Source: Heterocephalus glaber
Taxonomy: Eukaryota; Chordata; Mammalia; Rodentia; Bathyergidae
DNA length: 64,000 bases
Assembly: GCF_000247695.1 (NCBI RefSeq)
Contig: NW_004624730.1
Location: 30,776,743 to 30,840,742, forward strand
Direction of reading: 5' to 3'
A program made the translations under genes and the position numbers. Below, one piece after another: positions 34,999 through 46,600 of this stretch. The notes beneath the pieces are model-generated. The model saw only the letters and a program-made list of their open reading frames with translations, was not told the DNA's origin and made no database searches. How positions within the stretch are numbered: the first letter of the stretch is position 1; the number at the start of each line of letters is the position of its first letter.

Positions 34999-35816
34999 CA
35001 TCAAATATAGTCATGTTTAGAACTAGGAAAACAGTCACAATTAGAATGGAATTTCAGTTTTAATACATCCCTTGTTATATTTACCACACAATGATTCAAT
35101 GTGAGCATAAAATAAGGGTTCCAAAAGCAGATTTATGAAGAAGCACATAAATTATAAATTATAAGCACATAAATTTAAATTTACTGATCATTATCACTGT
35201 CTTATAAATGGGTACAATTTATAATTCCTAAGTGAATGACTCTTCTATATTCTCAAACCCTTACCAGAAGAGCACCAGGACTGGCAGAAGTTGGCCAGCT
35301 GCAAATTAATAAACCCAAAGTCGCAAAATACAATACTTGATTCTTTCAAATATACAACATTCTGGAAAAATTATGGAGACAGTAAAAGAATCAGTAGTTG
35401 CCGGATTCTGGCCAGAAAACCCTGTTAGAGTGACAAATGAAGACGATAGAGAATATCTTTGTGCGGGGGAGAGGTAGTCTTCACTGGAATGGAGTGAAGC
35501 CCCGACTGACTCAAACCCCCAGATTTATTGAAGAACCACAAAGCCAATAGAGTTTTGCGAGCACAGATGTTTGTTTTAGGTAGCAAGGCAGGCAAGCAAG
35601 GCACAGTGACAGTTTGGCTGAATAATTAACTTTTATTTGATTGTCTCCTGGGGCACTTCCTTTTTTCCCCCATAAGGTCCATCTCTGCCCGAGCTGGCAA
35701 AATAATCCTGTCTTCAAGATGTTTTTACTCCTTGGAGTTAGCAGTCTTCCGCTACCTGAGTCAACTCCAGCAGACACTGACCTGTTGGGTGTCCAAGGAA
35801 CTCCACAAGTAGTCAT
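34999..35816. other. Intergenic; no gene recognised
   Basis: Holds a short local duplication of AAGCACATAAATT at about 35140-35175; otherwise unique. Overlapping ORFs on both strands (35511-35847) show no family resemblance. Confidence 0.4.
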
Positions 35817-35833
35817 CAGGAGTTGGGGGAGAG

Positions 35834-35930
35834 GGGCTGGGATTTAGCTCAGTGGTGCTATGCCTGTTTTACAAGCGCAAGGTCCTGAGTTCAATTTGCA
35901 GTACAGAGGGGAAAGAAAAAAAGAAATGTA
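35834..35930 (+). mobile_element. tRNA-derived SINE with degenerate A tail
   Basis: Body with TAGCTCAGTGG and GAGTTCAATT, then an impure A tail. The target duplication CAGGAGTTGGKGGAGAG (35817-35833 and 35933-35949, one mismatch) fixes the boundaries. Confidence 0.9.
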
Positions 35931-36299
35931 AACAGGAGTTGGTGGAGAGGGTGGGATAAATAGGTAGAAGATAGAGGCTATTTAGGGCATAGAAACTATT
36001 CTGTATATTGTAATGTACAGTGTCACTATGGATGTGTCCGAACCCACAGAATATACACCACAAGTGAGCTCTGCAGTACATTCTGTGCTTTGAATAATGA
36101 TGAGTCAATGTAGGTTCATTCACTGTTACATATTACTGCTCTTGTGGGGGACTTTGTTAGCTGGAGAAGCTTCAGGGCAGGGAATAGGTGGGAAATCGCT
36201 ACCTTTCACTCATTTGGCTGCAAGCCTAAATCTACTCTTTTAAGACATATGTATTAAAAGCACTCACATACACACACTTGATTCATTGTTTCCTCCTTG

Positions 36300-36433
36300 A
36301 AACAGTCATTAATTCCAGACATTTATTGGTTGCCTACTGTGCACCCAAGCATTTTTTTAAGCTTACAGACAGTGAATAAAACTGGTCAAACCTCTGCATT
36401 GATAGAGTTTATAGGGAAGATAGATAGAGAGAT

Positions 36434-36471
<38 letters not shown>

Positions 36472-36900
36472 GATAGATATAATCAGGCAGCAATAAATAC
36501 TATGAATAAAAATTCAACATCTGAAATGGATGGAGAACAAGGTGGGTAGTTGGGGGGGATGCTTCTTCTCTGAGGAGAAGACTTTCACAGGCTCTGGAAA
36601 GAAGCACATGGGGATGAGATGAGCTGTCTGAGCTCAGAGCAACTCAGGTAGACCAATTAGCAGGAGAAGAGGCCCTGAGGCTAGGACACACTTGGTACCT
36701 TTGAGGAGAGTCAGGGAGCTTGTGAGTCTGGCAAGCTCAGTGAGCAATGGGAGAACCGTAGGTAAGGAAGTTAGGAGCAAACAACTGATTACACTGAGCT
36801 TTGTCTATGTGGCTGAAGACAGGGTTTTCTTGTGACTGTGATAAAAAGCCATGGGAGGGTTATGAACTAGAGTAAGAAATGATCTGACCTAGTTTGGACA
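36300..36900. mobile_element. Possible ancient LINE-type repeat interrupted by a microsatellite
   Basis: Words such as ATTTATTGGTTGCCTACTGT, GCAGGAGAAGAGGCCCTGAG and AAGCCATGGGAGGGTTATGA are familiar from old mammalian repeats, but I cannot name the family with certainty. Confidence 0.35.
36418..36480. repeat. (GATA)n microsatellite
   Basis: About ten near-perfect GATA units preceded by imperfect ones, so likely length-polymorphic. Confidence 0.95.
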
Positions 36901-37785
36901 ACGGGGAAGGAGTGTAAAAGAAGGGTGCTCTTAGAAAGCAGTGTGTAGGATTCTGCTTGATGTCAACTTGAAATTGGTACACTGCAATTGATAGGAAGTG
37001 AATTGAGGCCAAGATGTATAATGAATTTTTAAGGTACATGTACAAATAGTAGCTGGCAAAGTAAACATACATTGAGACAGTCAAGAATATTATGAGGGCA
37101 GGTTCAAATAGATGAATGATGGTATCATTTACTGAGCTGAGGAACATAAGGGAAGATCAAGTCTAGGTACAAAATCTGAGCTTGGTTTTGGTTTTGGTGA
37201 AGGTCAAGTGGCTGTCAGCATCCATGAGGGGTTGTTGAGGGAGTGGTTGCATATTTGGAGTTCACAAGGAGGTTAAGCTTAGAGACAGATATTTGAGATC
37301 CATATTTTCATGGCATAGACAACCCAACTGCATGTGTGAGTTCAAGTTTTCACCAACATTTAGAGGAGCGGGGTCCAGCACAGAAGAATGAGATGGAGAT
37401 ACCAGTATGACTGACTTACTAGAAAGAATTCAAGTTGCAAGAATTATATAAGATTAAAATAAGAGACTGGGAATTAATTTTAACTTGTGAATTAATTTAT
37501 ATCTGAAAAAATGCCCCCAAACCCTCATGGTCTTCTCTGGTCTGTTCCAGGATGTAATTAAATGATCCATTTGTCTCAGCCACCAGATAAACTATGAAAA
37601 CCTGAACTATTTTAAGGTTTAATTGTGGATGAGATAAATGCCAGCACATGAAGAACTTGTGATTATGTGAATATGCCAAAAATATGAATATTTGAATATA
37701 TTAAAATGTCAAAGTGTAAATAGGTAAAAATGAAATGTTTGTTGTGAGAGGCTTCATTTTTTCATAATTTTAAAGCTTTTGTTAA
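36901..37785. other. Intergenic; no gene recognised
   Basis: No gene, RNA gene or confident repeat is visible. Confidence 0.4.
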
Positions 37786-37925
37786 TACATTAGTATCACC
37801 TGAAGAATTTTAGAAAAATACCAAGATCTGGGATCCACCCCAGATCAATAAAATCAATTTCTGAAGTATCAGGATTTCTCTCATTTTTTTCAACACTCCC
37901 TGGGAAATTCTAATATGCAACTTAA
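37786..37925 (+). mobile_element. MER5A-like interior fragment
   Basis: ACATTAGTATCACCTGAAGA, GGATCCACCCCAG, AATTTCTGAAGTATCAGG and TCCCTGGGAAATTCTAATATG follow the MER5A order without clear termini. Confidence 0.55.
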
Positions 37926-38044
37926 AACTTCAACTCTCTCTTCAGATCTTTACTTTCATTGTGGTATCACTATAGGTGGACACGAGCTCATTCAGAGGAG
38001 AGAAGTTCCACACACTAGGTGATAAAGTTTCAGGTCATAAGGTC

Positions 38045-38225
38045 ATAGAGCATGTGACACAGGAGCCAGAATGTCTTCATTTGCTACCTGTGTGTTTATA
38101 GGCAAGACACTTATTTTTCATTCACTCAGTTTCCTTCCTTGTAAAATGGAGCCAACATTCAAGTAAAGTGTTCAGAAAAATAACTAGCATGTAGAACCAC
38201 TCAGTAAGTGTTGCCTCTTATTTTA
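38045..38225 (+). mobile_element. MIR-like ancient SINE
   Basis: GCTACCTGTGTGTTTATAGG, CACTCAGTTTCCTTCC and TTGTAAAATGGAGCC match the MIR core and 3' half. Confidence 0.7.
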
Positions 38226-38665
38226 AGATTAAATTGCCCAGTTGGGTAACAATTGCCTGTACTTCTAGCTACAATACTCAGCAGATCAGGTTAATTTTAA
38301 TAGATGAAAACAAAAAGAAAATACAAAGGAGCATGACACATTTTCTCATGTAATCAAATGTCTCAATGATATTGGGGAGAAAATTTGATCTAATCTTGTC
38401 CTTATTACATTTTGGATTTTGATGTGTTAGTGCACTTTCAAAAACAAACATAAACACTTTTTGCTCTCATGCTTTTATGCCATAGAAATGATATGCTGAT
38501 TCTCAGGAAAGGTTGTTACATTTCTTTCTCATCTTCTCTTCGAAAGGATAATATTTTAGGTGTGACTGCTCTGCTCTGCCACTTTGAACAAATGATTAAT
38601 AGTTCTATTTTATGTATGACGATGAACTGGGTAAGGCTTTGTCTATTTAGTAAGAAGTCAATACT

Positions 38666-38746
38666 GGGCCGGAGATTTAGTTCAGTGCTGCTGTGCCTGT
38701 CTTGCAAGCTCAAGGTCCTGAGCTCAATCCCCAGTACCAAAATAAA
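38666..38746 (+). mobile_element. tRNA-derived SINE
   Basis: Short A-rich tail; target duplication AAGTCAATAYT at 38655-38665 and 38746-38756 (one transition). A minus-strand frame of 78 codons here is SINE-derived. Confidence 0.9.
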
Positions 38747-39180
38747 AGTCAATATTGAAATTAGTTTAAGTAATTTCTATGGTATCTAGTCATATACTCT
38801 TACAAAAGGCTTCAAATTCTCTTTCATTATTTTTCCTGTATACAGAATTATATGGATGTTATCACATTGAAGACTGAGAATCTCTTTCTTTTGAAAAATT
38901 TTAATGACTATGATGTTCCAAGTTCTCTTAAAACTTTATTATAGCACAGCTGAATTTCAAAATTAAGACTAAACCATGTAACTAGAATATGAGTGATCTA
39001 AAACAGTAAAAATTTTAAAATAATCAAATTGGATAAAAAATATAGTGTTAACCATCAAACATGGAAAATCTCAACTTTTTATTTTCAGGACATATTTTCT
39101 TGCTCTTAAAAATTGAGAATCAAGATTTTTCTATTTTTGTGAATTTTATCTATTAGTATTCACCATACTAACTGATACAT

Positions 39181-39331
39181 TTTTTTTCTTTGAAAAAGGG
39201 TCTCATCATATATTCCAGGCTGGCCTTGAACTCATTAAGTAGCCTAAGCTAGCCTTAAACTCAAAGCAATTCTCTTGCCCCAGCCTCTTGAGTGTTGGAA
39301 TTATAGGTATGAGTCACCACGCTTGGCTAGA
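39181..39331 (-). mobile_element. B1-like SINE with internal duplication
   Basis: CAGGCTGGCCTTGAACTCA is followed by a second copy-like CTAAGCTAGCCTTAAACTCA, the internal duplication typical of B1 elements, then CCCAGCCTCTTGAGTG. Confidence 0.8.
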
Positions 39332-39423
39332 AAAGTTTTAAAAAATATTTAACTAACATAAAAATAATATATCATTTAATATTAACATCTATAATATGTC
39401 TTAATTAAGAAATAACACTATAT

Positions 39424-39512
39424 GGGGCCAGGGATTTAGCTCAGTGGTTTCGCTGCCTGCTGTGCAAGTGCAAGGACCTGAGTTCGACCCCTGGTACCAA
39501 AAAAAAAAAAAA
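39424..39512 (+). mobile_element. tRNA-derived SINE, GGCCGG-type subfamily
   Basis: Full length with CTGCTGTGCAAGTGCAAGGA and a pure A tail; target duplication AACACTATA (39414-39422 and 39512-39520). Confidence 0.92.
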
Positions 39513-39631
39513 ACACTATAAAACAATATAAGTAGCCACAAGAATGACATTTTTAAAAATATTTTTTGCTATTCTCAATAGCTTGATGAATGAAAAACAT
39601 TTAGATTCTCTTCTCTATTTCTATATTCAGT

Positions 39632-39740
39632 GTTTTTTTTGTTTTGTTTGTTTTTTGTGTTTTTTTGGTACCGGGGATCGAACTTGGGTCCTTGCACTTG
39701 CACAGCAGGTGGTGAAACCACTGAGCTAAATCCCCGGCCC
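39632..39740 (-). mobile_element. tRNA-derived SINE, GGCCGG-type subfamily, inverted relative to its neighbour
   Basis: T/G-rich reversed tail, then GGTACCGGGGATCGAACTTG, ending TAAATCCCCGGCCC. Flanking words TATATTCAGT (39622-39631) and TATAGTCAGT (39741-39750) are the target duplication. Together with the copy at 39424-39512 it forms an inverted pair. Confidence 0.9.
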
Positions 39741-40261
39741 TATAGTCAGTCTTTTGTGATAATGTTTTGATTGAAGAAAATTTGACTTCAATCAGATATT
39801 TAGTTGGAAATAGCCTTTATTTTTAAAAGATAATTATAGATATTCTTCTTTGATATTACCCCAGGTTGTCGAGCAATTTCATAAATGTTGCTTACAATGT
39901 TCATATGAAACCATATCAGTGGACTTCTCATCTCTGTTATACTAAAAATCCATTGGCTATCTTGCACTTTAAATGAATCATTACTCTTGCATGAGTCTGT
40001 AACATTATATATTGGTTATTTTGAAAACATTGGTTCCTAATTTTATGTGTCTTGAAAATATTTTCACATTTCATTACAATATCAACAGTGTCAAAGAAAG
40101 CCACATTTGTTAGAATTCACAAGCTTTTCAGAAAAGCGTATTAGGAAACCCACAATCTTATAGTGGAGATAATAAGCTTTCCAAAATTTTAACTTTTGTT
40201 GGGAAGCTTGAAATTTATTACTGCTGATGTATATTATTTATTTTTCTTTTGACAATAGAAG

Positions 40262-40330
40262 GACCAACTTGCCCAGTTTTACCCAAGACCTCAAGTGATT
40301 TGTAGATCTCACTTTGAGAATCACTGGTCT
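40262..40330 (+). mobile_element. Short MER5-like end fragment
   Basis: CTCACTTTGAGAATCACTGG is the typical terminal motif; only about 70 bp is recognisable. Confidence 0.4.
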
Positions 40331-40554
40331 AAAAGAATATTGTTTATACAGCAAACGTTATAAATATTTGACATTTAAGTAAACATTACCTTTATACTTA
40401 CTTCTCTGCTTTTTCACACATTGTCAAGGAGGTCAGTATTTCTGTTCAAAACCATATTCATCCATGGAAAAGTACTTCATATAACACAGTGAACTGATTA
40501 TGAATCAGAAATCCTGTCTAGATATTAAGAAAGATCTACTGGAAAATACTCATT

Positions 40555-40625
40555 AATGGCATGATCTGGATAATCAGCAAGTTATTCATCACTCTGTGGC
40601 TCAGTTTCCTAGAATCATCTTGTTT
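40555..40625 (+). mobile_element. Short MIR-like fragment
   Basis: ATGATCTGGATAATCAGCAA, then CTGTGGCTCAGTTTCCTAGA resemble the MIR core. Confidence 0.45.
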
Positions 40626-41338
40626 TTCCGGTGCTAGGATTGGTAACCTGGACTTGATGCCTGTTTTGTAGTAAAGGAGGTGGTACGCTTAAATTAGTAA
40701 TTGATAACCAGAGAAACACCGCCTACCTAAGAGTCATGGAAATGTTACAGGGGTGTGATTTTATTTGACTTTGTTGTTGCAATTGAGGAGAGGTCAGTGG
40801 CACTCAGAACCCAGGATCAGGGATAGTCCATGACTTCCCAATAAAAACAAAATCACCACCTTTAAGAAATGTCAGATGATTAATGCTGAGTTTCTCCAGT
40901 AAAATTCTTTATCAAGGAACAGTAAGTGCTGTGTCAAAGGAGAAGGACATATGACAACATCCTGCTAGAAGATATATGGGTGAAAGGGGCTAAGGTTGAG
41001 CTATTTGGCCTTATTGGTAGAACTGTTAAGGCTGGAGGAGGGGAAGACGATGGCCCATGTGCATGTACCAGATCTTCCTTGTCATGTACCTTCTCTATCT
41101 CTAGCTCTGATTGGGATATCATAGCACCAACGTCAATTTTTACATTTTTATTTATAACGTGATTATATACATATATATTGCATAACTCCAAAGATATCCT
41201 CTCATCTATATTTCTTTACTACACAATAGAATAGTGTGAACAAAGTTCTTAAACAAAACTGAAATACTTGTTTTTCATAGAACCATAGAATCAGAATGAA
41301 ATTGAGTGACTATTTGCAGACTTTTTAGCTACTTAGGT
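40626..41338. other. Intergenic; no gene recognised
   Basis: Overlapping 78- and 85-codon frames on opposite strands at 40926-41191 have no recognisable domain; no RNA gene seen. Confidence 0.4.
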
Positions 41339-41350
41339 TCTATTGTTTTC

Positions 41351-41565
41351 TTTTCTTTTTCTTTCTTTCTTTCTTTTTTNNNNNNNNNNNNNNNNNNNNN
41401 NNNNNNNNNNNNNNNNNNNNNNNNNNNNNNNNNNNNNNNNNNNNNNNNNNNNNNNNNNNNNNNNNNNNNNNNNNNNNNNTTTTTTTTTTTGGTACTGAGG
41501 AATCAAACTTGAGACCTTGCACTTGCAAGGCAGGTGGCAGAACTACTGAGCTAAATCCCCGGCCC
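41351..41565 (-). mobile_element. tRNA-derived SINE whose tail spans the assembly gap
   Basis: The body (41480-41565) reads from GGTACTGAGGAATC to AAATCCCCGGCCC after a T run. The perfect 12-bp duplication TCTATTGTTTTC (41339-41350 and 41566-41577) brackets the T/C tail, the N run and the body, so all of this is one insertion. Confidence 0.88.
41380..41479. other. Assembly gap of exactly 100 N
   Basis: A run of 100 N, the conventional placeholder for unknown length, sits between a CTTT-rich tract and a T run. The true length is unknown. Confidence 0.99.
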
Positions 41566-41891
41566 TCTATTGTTTTCAAATAGAAAATTTATACTCCAAA
41601 TAGGGAATAGAGTTTGTTAAAGTCATGCAGTAGCTAAAGGAAACTGACTACCAGTAAATAAAGATAACTGAAATTAAAATGGCATGGATGGCTGAAGTAT
41701 TCAGATTTTATTTGGATTTTAAAATTCTAATCACATAATACTTTTAAAATATTGCAAAAGCATCAGTTAAACTCAAGTTTCTTTTCTTTTTTCAGCTTCA
41801 ATGTTTTGTAGAACTCATTTTTTTACATTGCAGAGTACACAGTTTTTCCATAGAACAATCTCAATTTCTCATGAACTAATTTTTTATTTCT

Positions 41892-41974
41892 ACAATTTTT
41901 TTTTTTGGTACCAGGGATTGAACAAGGGTGCTTATGAGACAGGTGGCAGAACCACTGAGCTAAATCCCTGGCCC
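41892..41974 (-). mobile_element. tRNA-derived SINE, reversed
   Basis: T tail, GGTACCAGGGATTGAACAAG to TAAATCCCTGGCCC. Target duplication AATTTTTTATTTCT (41878-41891 and 41975-41988). Confidence 0.92.
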
Positions 41975-42124
41975 AATTTTTTATTTCTTGGTCAGCTGGG
42001 AGCTTTGACTCCTACATCTTTTTTGATGCAATTTTTTTGTGTGTTTCAAGACTCCTAAAACATCATCTGCCAAAAGGCAGAGAAAGGATCATATTACTCA
42101 TTTCTGTTTTATTTCTTTTTATTT

Positions 42125-42245
42125 GTTTGTTTTTTAGACAGGCTCTCATTATGTAGTTTGAACTGGTCTTGAAATCACTATGTAGTCCAGGCTGACCTTG
42201 AACTTCTTGCCTCAACCTCCCAAGAGCTGAGAATTATAGGCATGT
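42125..42245 (-). mobile_element. B1-like SINE with internal duplication
   Basis: TCATTATGTAGTTTGAACTG is followed by CACTATGTAGTCCAGGCTGA, the duplicated B1 segment, then CTCAACCTCCCAAGAGCTG. Confidence 0.8.
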
Positions 42246-42499
42246 TCTTTGAGTAAAATAAGTGATTGAGGAAAATGAATTTTAAACAAGGAACTTTAAC
42301 CCAGTGAATCATCAGTGTACTTCTCTAGTACTGCTGCTTCAGATTGTGTCTCTCCTACTCTTCTTTTAGTAATTTTTATAAGAATTTATAGATTTTGTTT
42401 GCCTTGAAAATCAGAACAAATTATTAAATCCCTGTTGTCCCTCAATCAGTTCTGTAACTTGGTCAAGTTCCCTATGTTCACTGGAAATCAGTTTCTTTC

Positions 42500-42656
42500 T
42501 TTCTTTTTGTGTTTTTTTTGTTTTTTGAAACAGGGCCTCACTATGTAGTTCAGACTGGCCTTGAACTCTGTGTAGCCCAGGCTGAAAGTCACAGGAATCC
42601 TCCTATCTCAGCCTTCTAAGTGCTGAGATTACAGGTGTGTGCCACCACACCTGGCC
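42500..42656 (-). mobile_element. B1-like SINE with internal duplication
   Basis: GAAACAGGGCCTCACTATG, CCTTGAACTCTGTGTAGCCC, GAGATTACAGGTGTGTGCC and CCACACCTGGCC are a nearly complete reversed B1-type element. Confidence 0.85.
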
Positions 42657-42814
42657 AGGGAGTCAGTTTCCTCATGTAGAGATCACTGGCATGTATTATA
42701 CAGTTATTGTGAGTATTAATTTATATTCATCTTGTAAATTGCCATGTTTAATGCATGTGTTTAATTCTCCCTTTAAAAAGATTTTTAAAATACATACATA
42801 TAATAATTATGGAC

Positions 42815-43010
42815 AGATTTCATTACTATAACAAATACATGTGATAAACTTACAAAGAGAAAACTATTATTTTGGCTCACAGTTTTGGAGGGTTCAGTTT
42901 GTGGTTGATTGGCCCCATTGCTTTTGTGCCTATAATGAGACAACACATTAAAGGGGTCAAGGATAGAGTAAAATTGGTCACGTCATGGCCAGGGAGCTAA
43001 AAAGAGGAAG
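42815..43010 (-). mobile_element. MaLR-type LTR fragment, reversed
   Basis: TTCATTACTATAACAAATAC, TTATTTTGGCTCACAGTTTT and TGATTGGCCCCATTGCTTTT are the reversed 3' half of a MaLR-like LTR. The remainder to about 43250 may be its decayed continuation. Confidence 0.5.
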
Positions 43011-43539
43011 ACAATGGCACCAGGTCTCACACCACCAGTGACCAGAGTCCTAGAAAGGAAACAGAGTCAAGCAGGGGTAAGGCTTCACTTGTTTGGCTCC
43101 AAGATTTTAGCACAAAATCACTGCCTACACAAGTGGTGTCAGACCTCACTGCACCTGCTTGCTAATGTAAAGAAAGACAGACCACCATGGATCAATCTGG
43201 TTATTGACTTCCAGCATCTTCCTCCAAAGGTGACTGAGATTCATCCCAATGATCTGTAAAATCTTTGCTTTAAGGAACTCTGCATCCAGTAATAGGTTGA
43301 ATGATAACACTGAACTGAAAAATGTATGAAGATTTCCAAGGGCGATTCAAGTACAAGTTGTAAAGGATATACAAAAAAAAAACCCAAAACAAAAAAAACA
43401 AAACAAGTATAAGTTGTGAATATAGCTCTCCTCAGCTGGCATTTGTTACCATGTTCCAAATTCCAGCGTCAAATTTTAAAGATGGCATTATAGTTTTTAT
43501 GATTATTTTATAAAGTCATATAAAATAAATAAATGAATC

Positions 43540-43680
43540 TGATCCTGGAAAAATAAAAGGCAAGTAGAGGGAAGGGGTGAGGGAGAATTGAAATGTGTTA
43601 TGCACATGTACCAATTCCCTCCAGTGAATGTAACCATTATGTACTGCAAACATGTACTAATAAAACAAAAAAAAGTTAAA
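43540..43680 (+). mobile_element. LINE-1 3'-end fragment
   Basis: Purine-rich lead, TGTTATGCACATGTACCAAT, then AACATGTACTAATAAAAC and an A-rich tail; same ending as the copies at about 52.8 and 55.3 kb. Confidence 0.65.
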
Positions 43681-46600
43681 AAATAAGTTCTGTAAAAACA
43701 AAGAAAAAGAACAAGTCTACTAGGCTCTATCTCTAGGCTTTAATATTAAATTTTCATTACTTTCTGATGTCAGTACCAATCATTATCTTTATAATTAAAT
43801 CCAATTTTTACCTATTACCCTTTTCTTCTCTTCCCTTTGAAAGAGTATTCTGTGATTCCTTAGTTTATTCATCTATTTTCAAATGCCCAGATTCATTCCT
43901 TAATATGTCTGTATCTCACGAAGATGTGCACAAATGTAAATAATGTGAGAAAAATTGATGTTTGTGATCATACAGAGTATTGATCTTTTGAATGATATTT
44001 TTAAATGATTTATCTTTAGTTTGCTTTTACAGTTAAAGAGTCAAAAGTAGAATGAAAATTTTGGCTTTGATTTTCATCTCATCCACACAAAGACATTAAG
44101 AAGAGCTGCTTTGAATCCATCCTGTTTATGAAAACAATCAGCCCAAAGGGACGCAGGACCATTATTGTTCTCTCCTGTTCCTGTCAGTAACTGATTTAGG
44201 AAGCTTGTTTGAAGAGTGGGTTTTTCTGCTTTATTATCATTTCTGCTGAATATGTTACACATGGATTGTCAAAAATTTGAGTGTAATAAAATGAATAGCA
44301 GTACATCTATAATGAATATAATTTAGTCCTTCAGGATGTAGAATTTGCAGTGGTGCGGACATACATTTTGAACATCAATGATAATGACACTGTAGCTATA
44401 AAAAATATAGGAAATGGCCTGAAACGGGCTTCGTCCTGTAATATTCAGTAAGTTATTTGATAAAAAGAATCATTTCCATCACTTGTTTCTTTCTCATATA
44501 GGTGAAGATGGAAGTGAGGGTAGGGGAAAAAATGTGTAGTGGGTAGATTGGTATGTGAGATGTTAGTTTTTATTTTATGAATATATTATAACATCTAAGA
44601 AACAGTGCTGTTAGCCAGCTTTGACAAGGATCCACTATAAACTTAACAGAAGCAAAGCCAGAGGACACTGAGACATGGTGTATGGGCCCAGTGATAGGAC
44701 AATGCCACCTTGTTCTCTTTTTTAGGGAGCTCAAGCCAAACAATAAGTGAAAAAGTCTCAAGCTTAGTCACCCAGGTCATGACTTGAAGGTCAATTTGAT
44801 CTCACTCTTCACTTCCTCCCACCCCACAGGAAGTCCTGTGTGTCTCTCAGAACTCTGCTCTCCAGATTGTGGAAAGATAGACACATTTCAGGGTTCTAGT
44901 TCAGGGCTCAGTGTCATCCTGAGTCACTCCTGGCTTCCCCTCAGGCGTCCTGAGTTGCCTCCTAGGAATGCAACAGGCAGTGTGCCAATGTGCAGTTTTC
45001 CTCCTCCACATTAACAGTTATGGAGGAGGGAGCCAATTTTGCAACTTCTGGTTCCTCTGGGCAGATTCTTCCTTACTCTCTTTCAAAATATAATTAGTGT
45101 TTATCCATTCTGTTCCCAGCATTAGCAGTTTTCTGAGCAGGTAAATCAGGTAATTCTCACAAGCTGCAGCTTCCTGTTGAGTCTTCTCTCCTGTTGAAGG
45201 ACCAATGAAAAGTGGCTGCCATGAAGTCCAGCTAATATATGGCTCTTCCAACTGAGATATTTTCATCAGTTACAACATTTTCATTGCAATGGGCTGCAAT
45301 TTGCTTGAGCACTAGAAGATTTTTTTTTTTTCCTTAAAATCCTGTCATTTCACCAAGAAGAGGACGCTTCTCTCTAATTGAGCAAGACTCAGCAGGCCTA
45401 GAGCAGCCAACTTTGATCCTTCCTAGCTAGTATCTTATCACTGCTTCTTGCCCAGCCTCCACTCTGTTTTTTAACCTGGCTCCTCTTTTCTGTTCACTTA
45501 TTTCATTACTTGAAAGAAAACAGCAGGACCTGAAAACTCTAGTCCAGTCATGCTCCTGGACTCTTGTCTTGCTCTGCGGTCTCTTCTGATCTCAGTTTCT
45601 TTCTCACTATTACAAATGTGGCAACTGAGAAGCCTGGGGAATCTGCAATAAACGGAGGGATTGTATGAGAACATGAATGTGAGTGTGGGAAGCAAGGTGT
45701 GTCTTCCGTATATCAATGCCTGATCTCATGTTGGCTGTGATTGCAGATGTTGCAGCCTCTCTTCCCAAGCTGAGATTTTATGGCCACATAAAAGTGTGAA
45801 TTCCTAGCTTTAATTACAGCATATGGTGAGTTACAACATGCTCTGGTGTTGGTTTTAACACTTGCAAAGTAATTGGAAGATTGTCCATTCTTAGATATTT
45901 AATTGCTTCATGGCTGCAGGAGAGGTATTGCCACAGCTGGTTTTCAGAATGAAAGGCTACCACAGGGCTCTGTGGTTTTGGCTGGCCTGCTGTTCTTGGG
46001 CAGAAACAACATGAATTCCTGCCTTTGCAATATGATGTTCTTTTCATCTGTATTTTTCATTTTCTTGCCCGGCTCTTTTTTAAAAAGTCAAATTTTAAAT
46101 GAAATATTATTTAAGTTGGAAATTGGGCACACACTACTGAGGTAGGGAGGGCATATCTGTATTGTATTAATGACACACACATACATTTTTATTTAAGTTC
46201 TCATGATTGGCTACCTTTTTCATAAATCTCTTAAGAAAAATGTCCTATAAATACTATAAAATATACTATAAAATGTACTATAAATACTATAAAATATACT
46301 ATGCTCTAAGAGTTTTACATTTTGTATTGTTTTCATATTGTGTATGTCATATTGTATATTTCAAATGATATTTTGCATTTATGTTTATATATTATTTTCC
46401 AGCTGAGTCATTTTGAGATTTGTGAAAAATTCTAAGATATAATTTATATCTTCATTGCATTGTAAAGAGAATCAAATGATTATTAAATCACTTAAAATTT
46501 TAGGTTTTTAATTGAGCTGATTTGTTTTATAGACGAATTTTATGTGGTAATCAAAATATTTCCATCATAGTTTTGTTGTTATGAATTCATTTCTCATATA

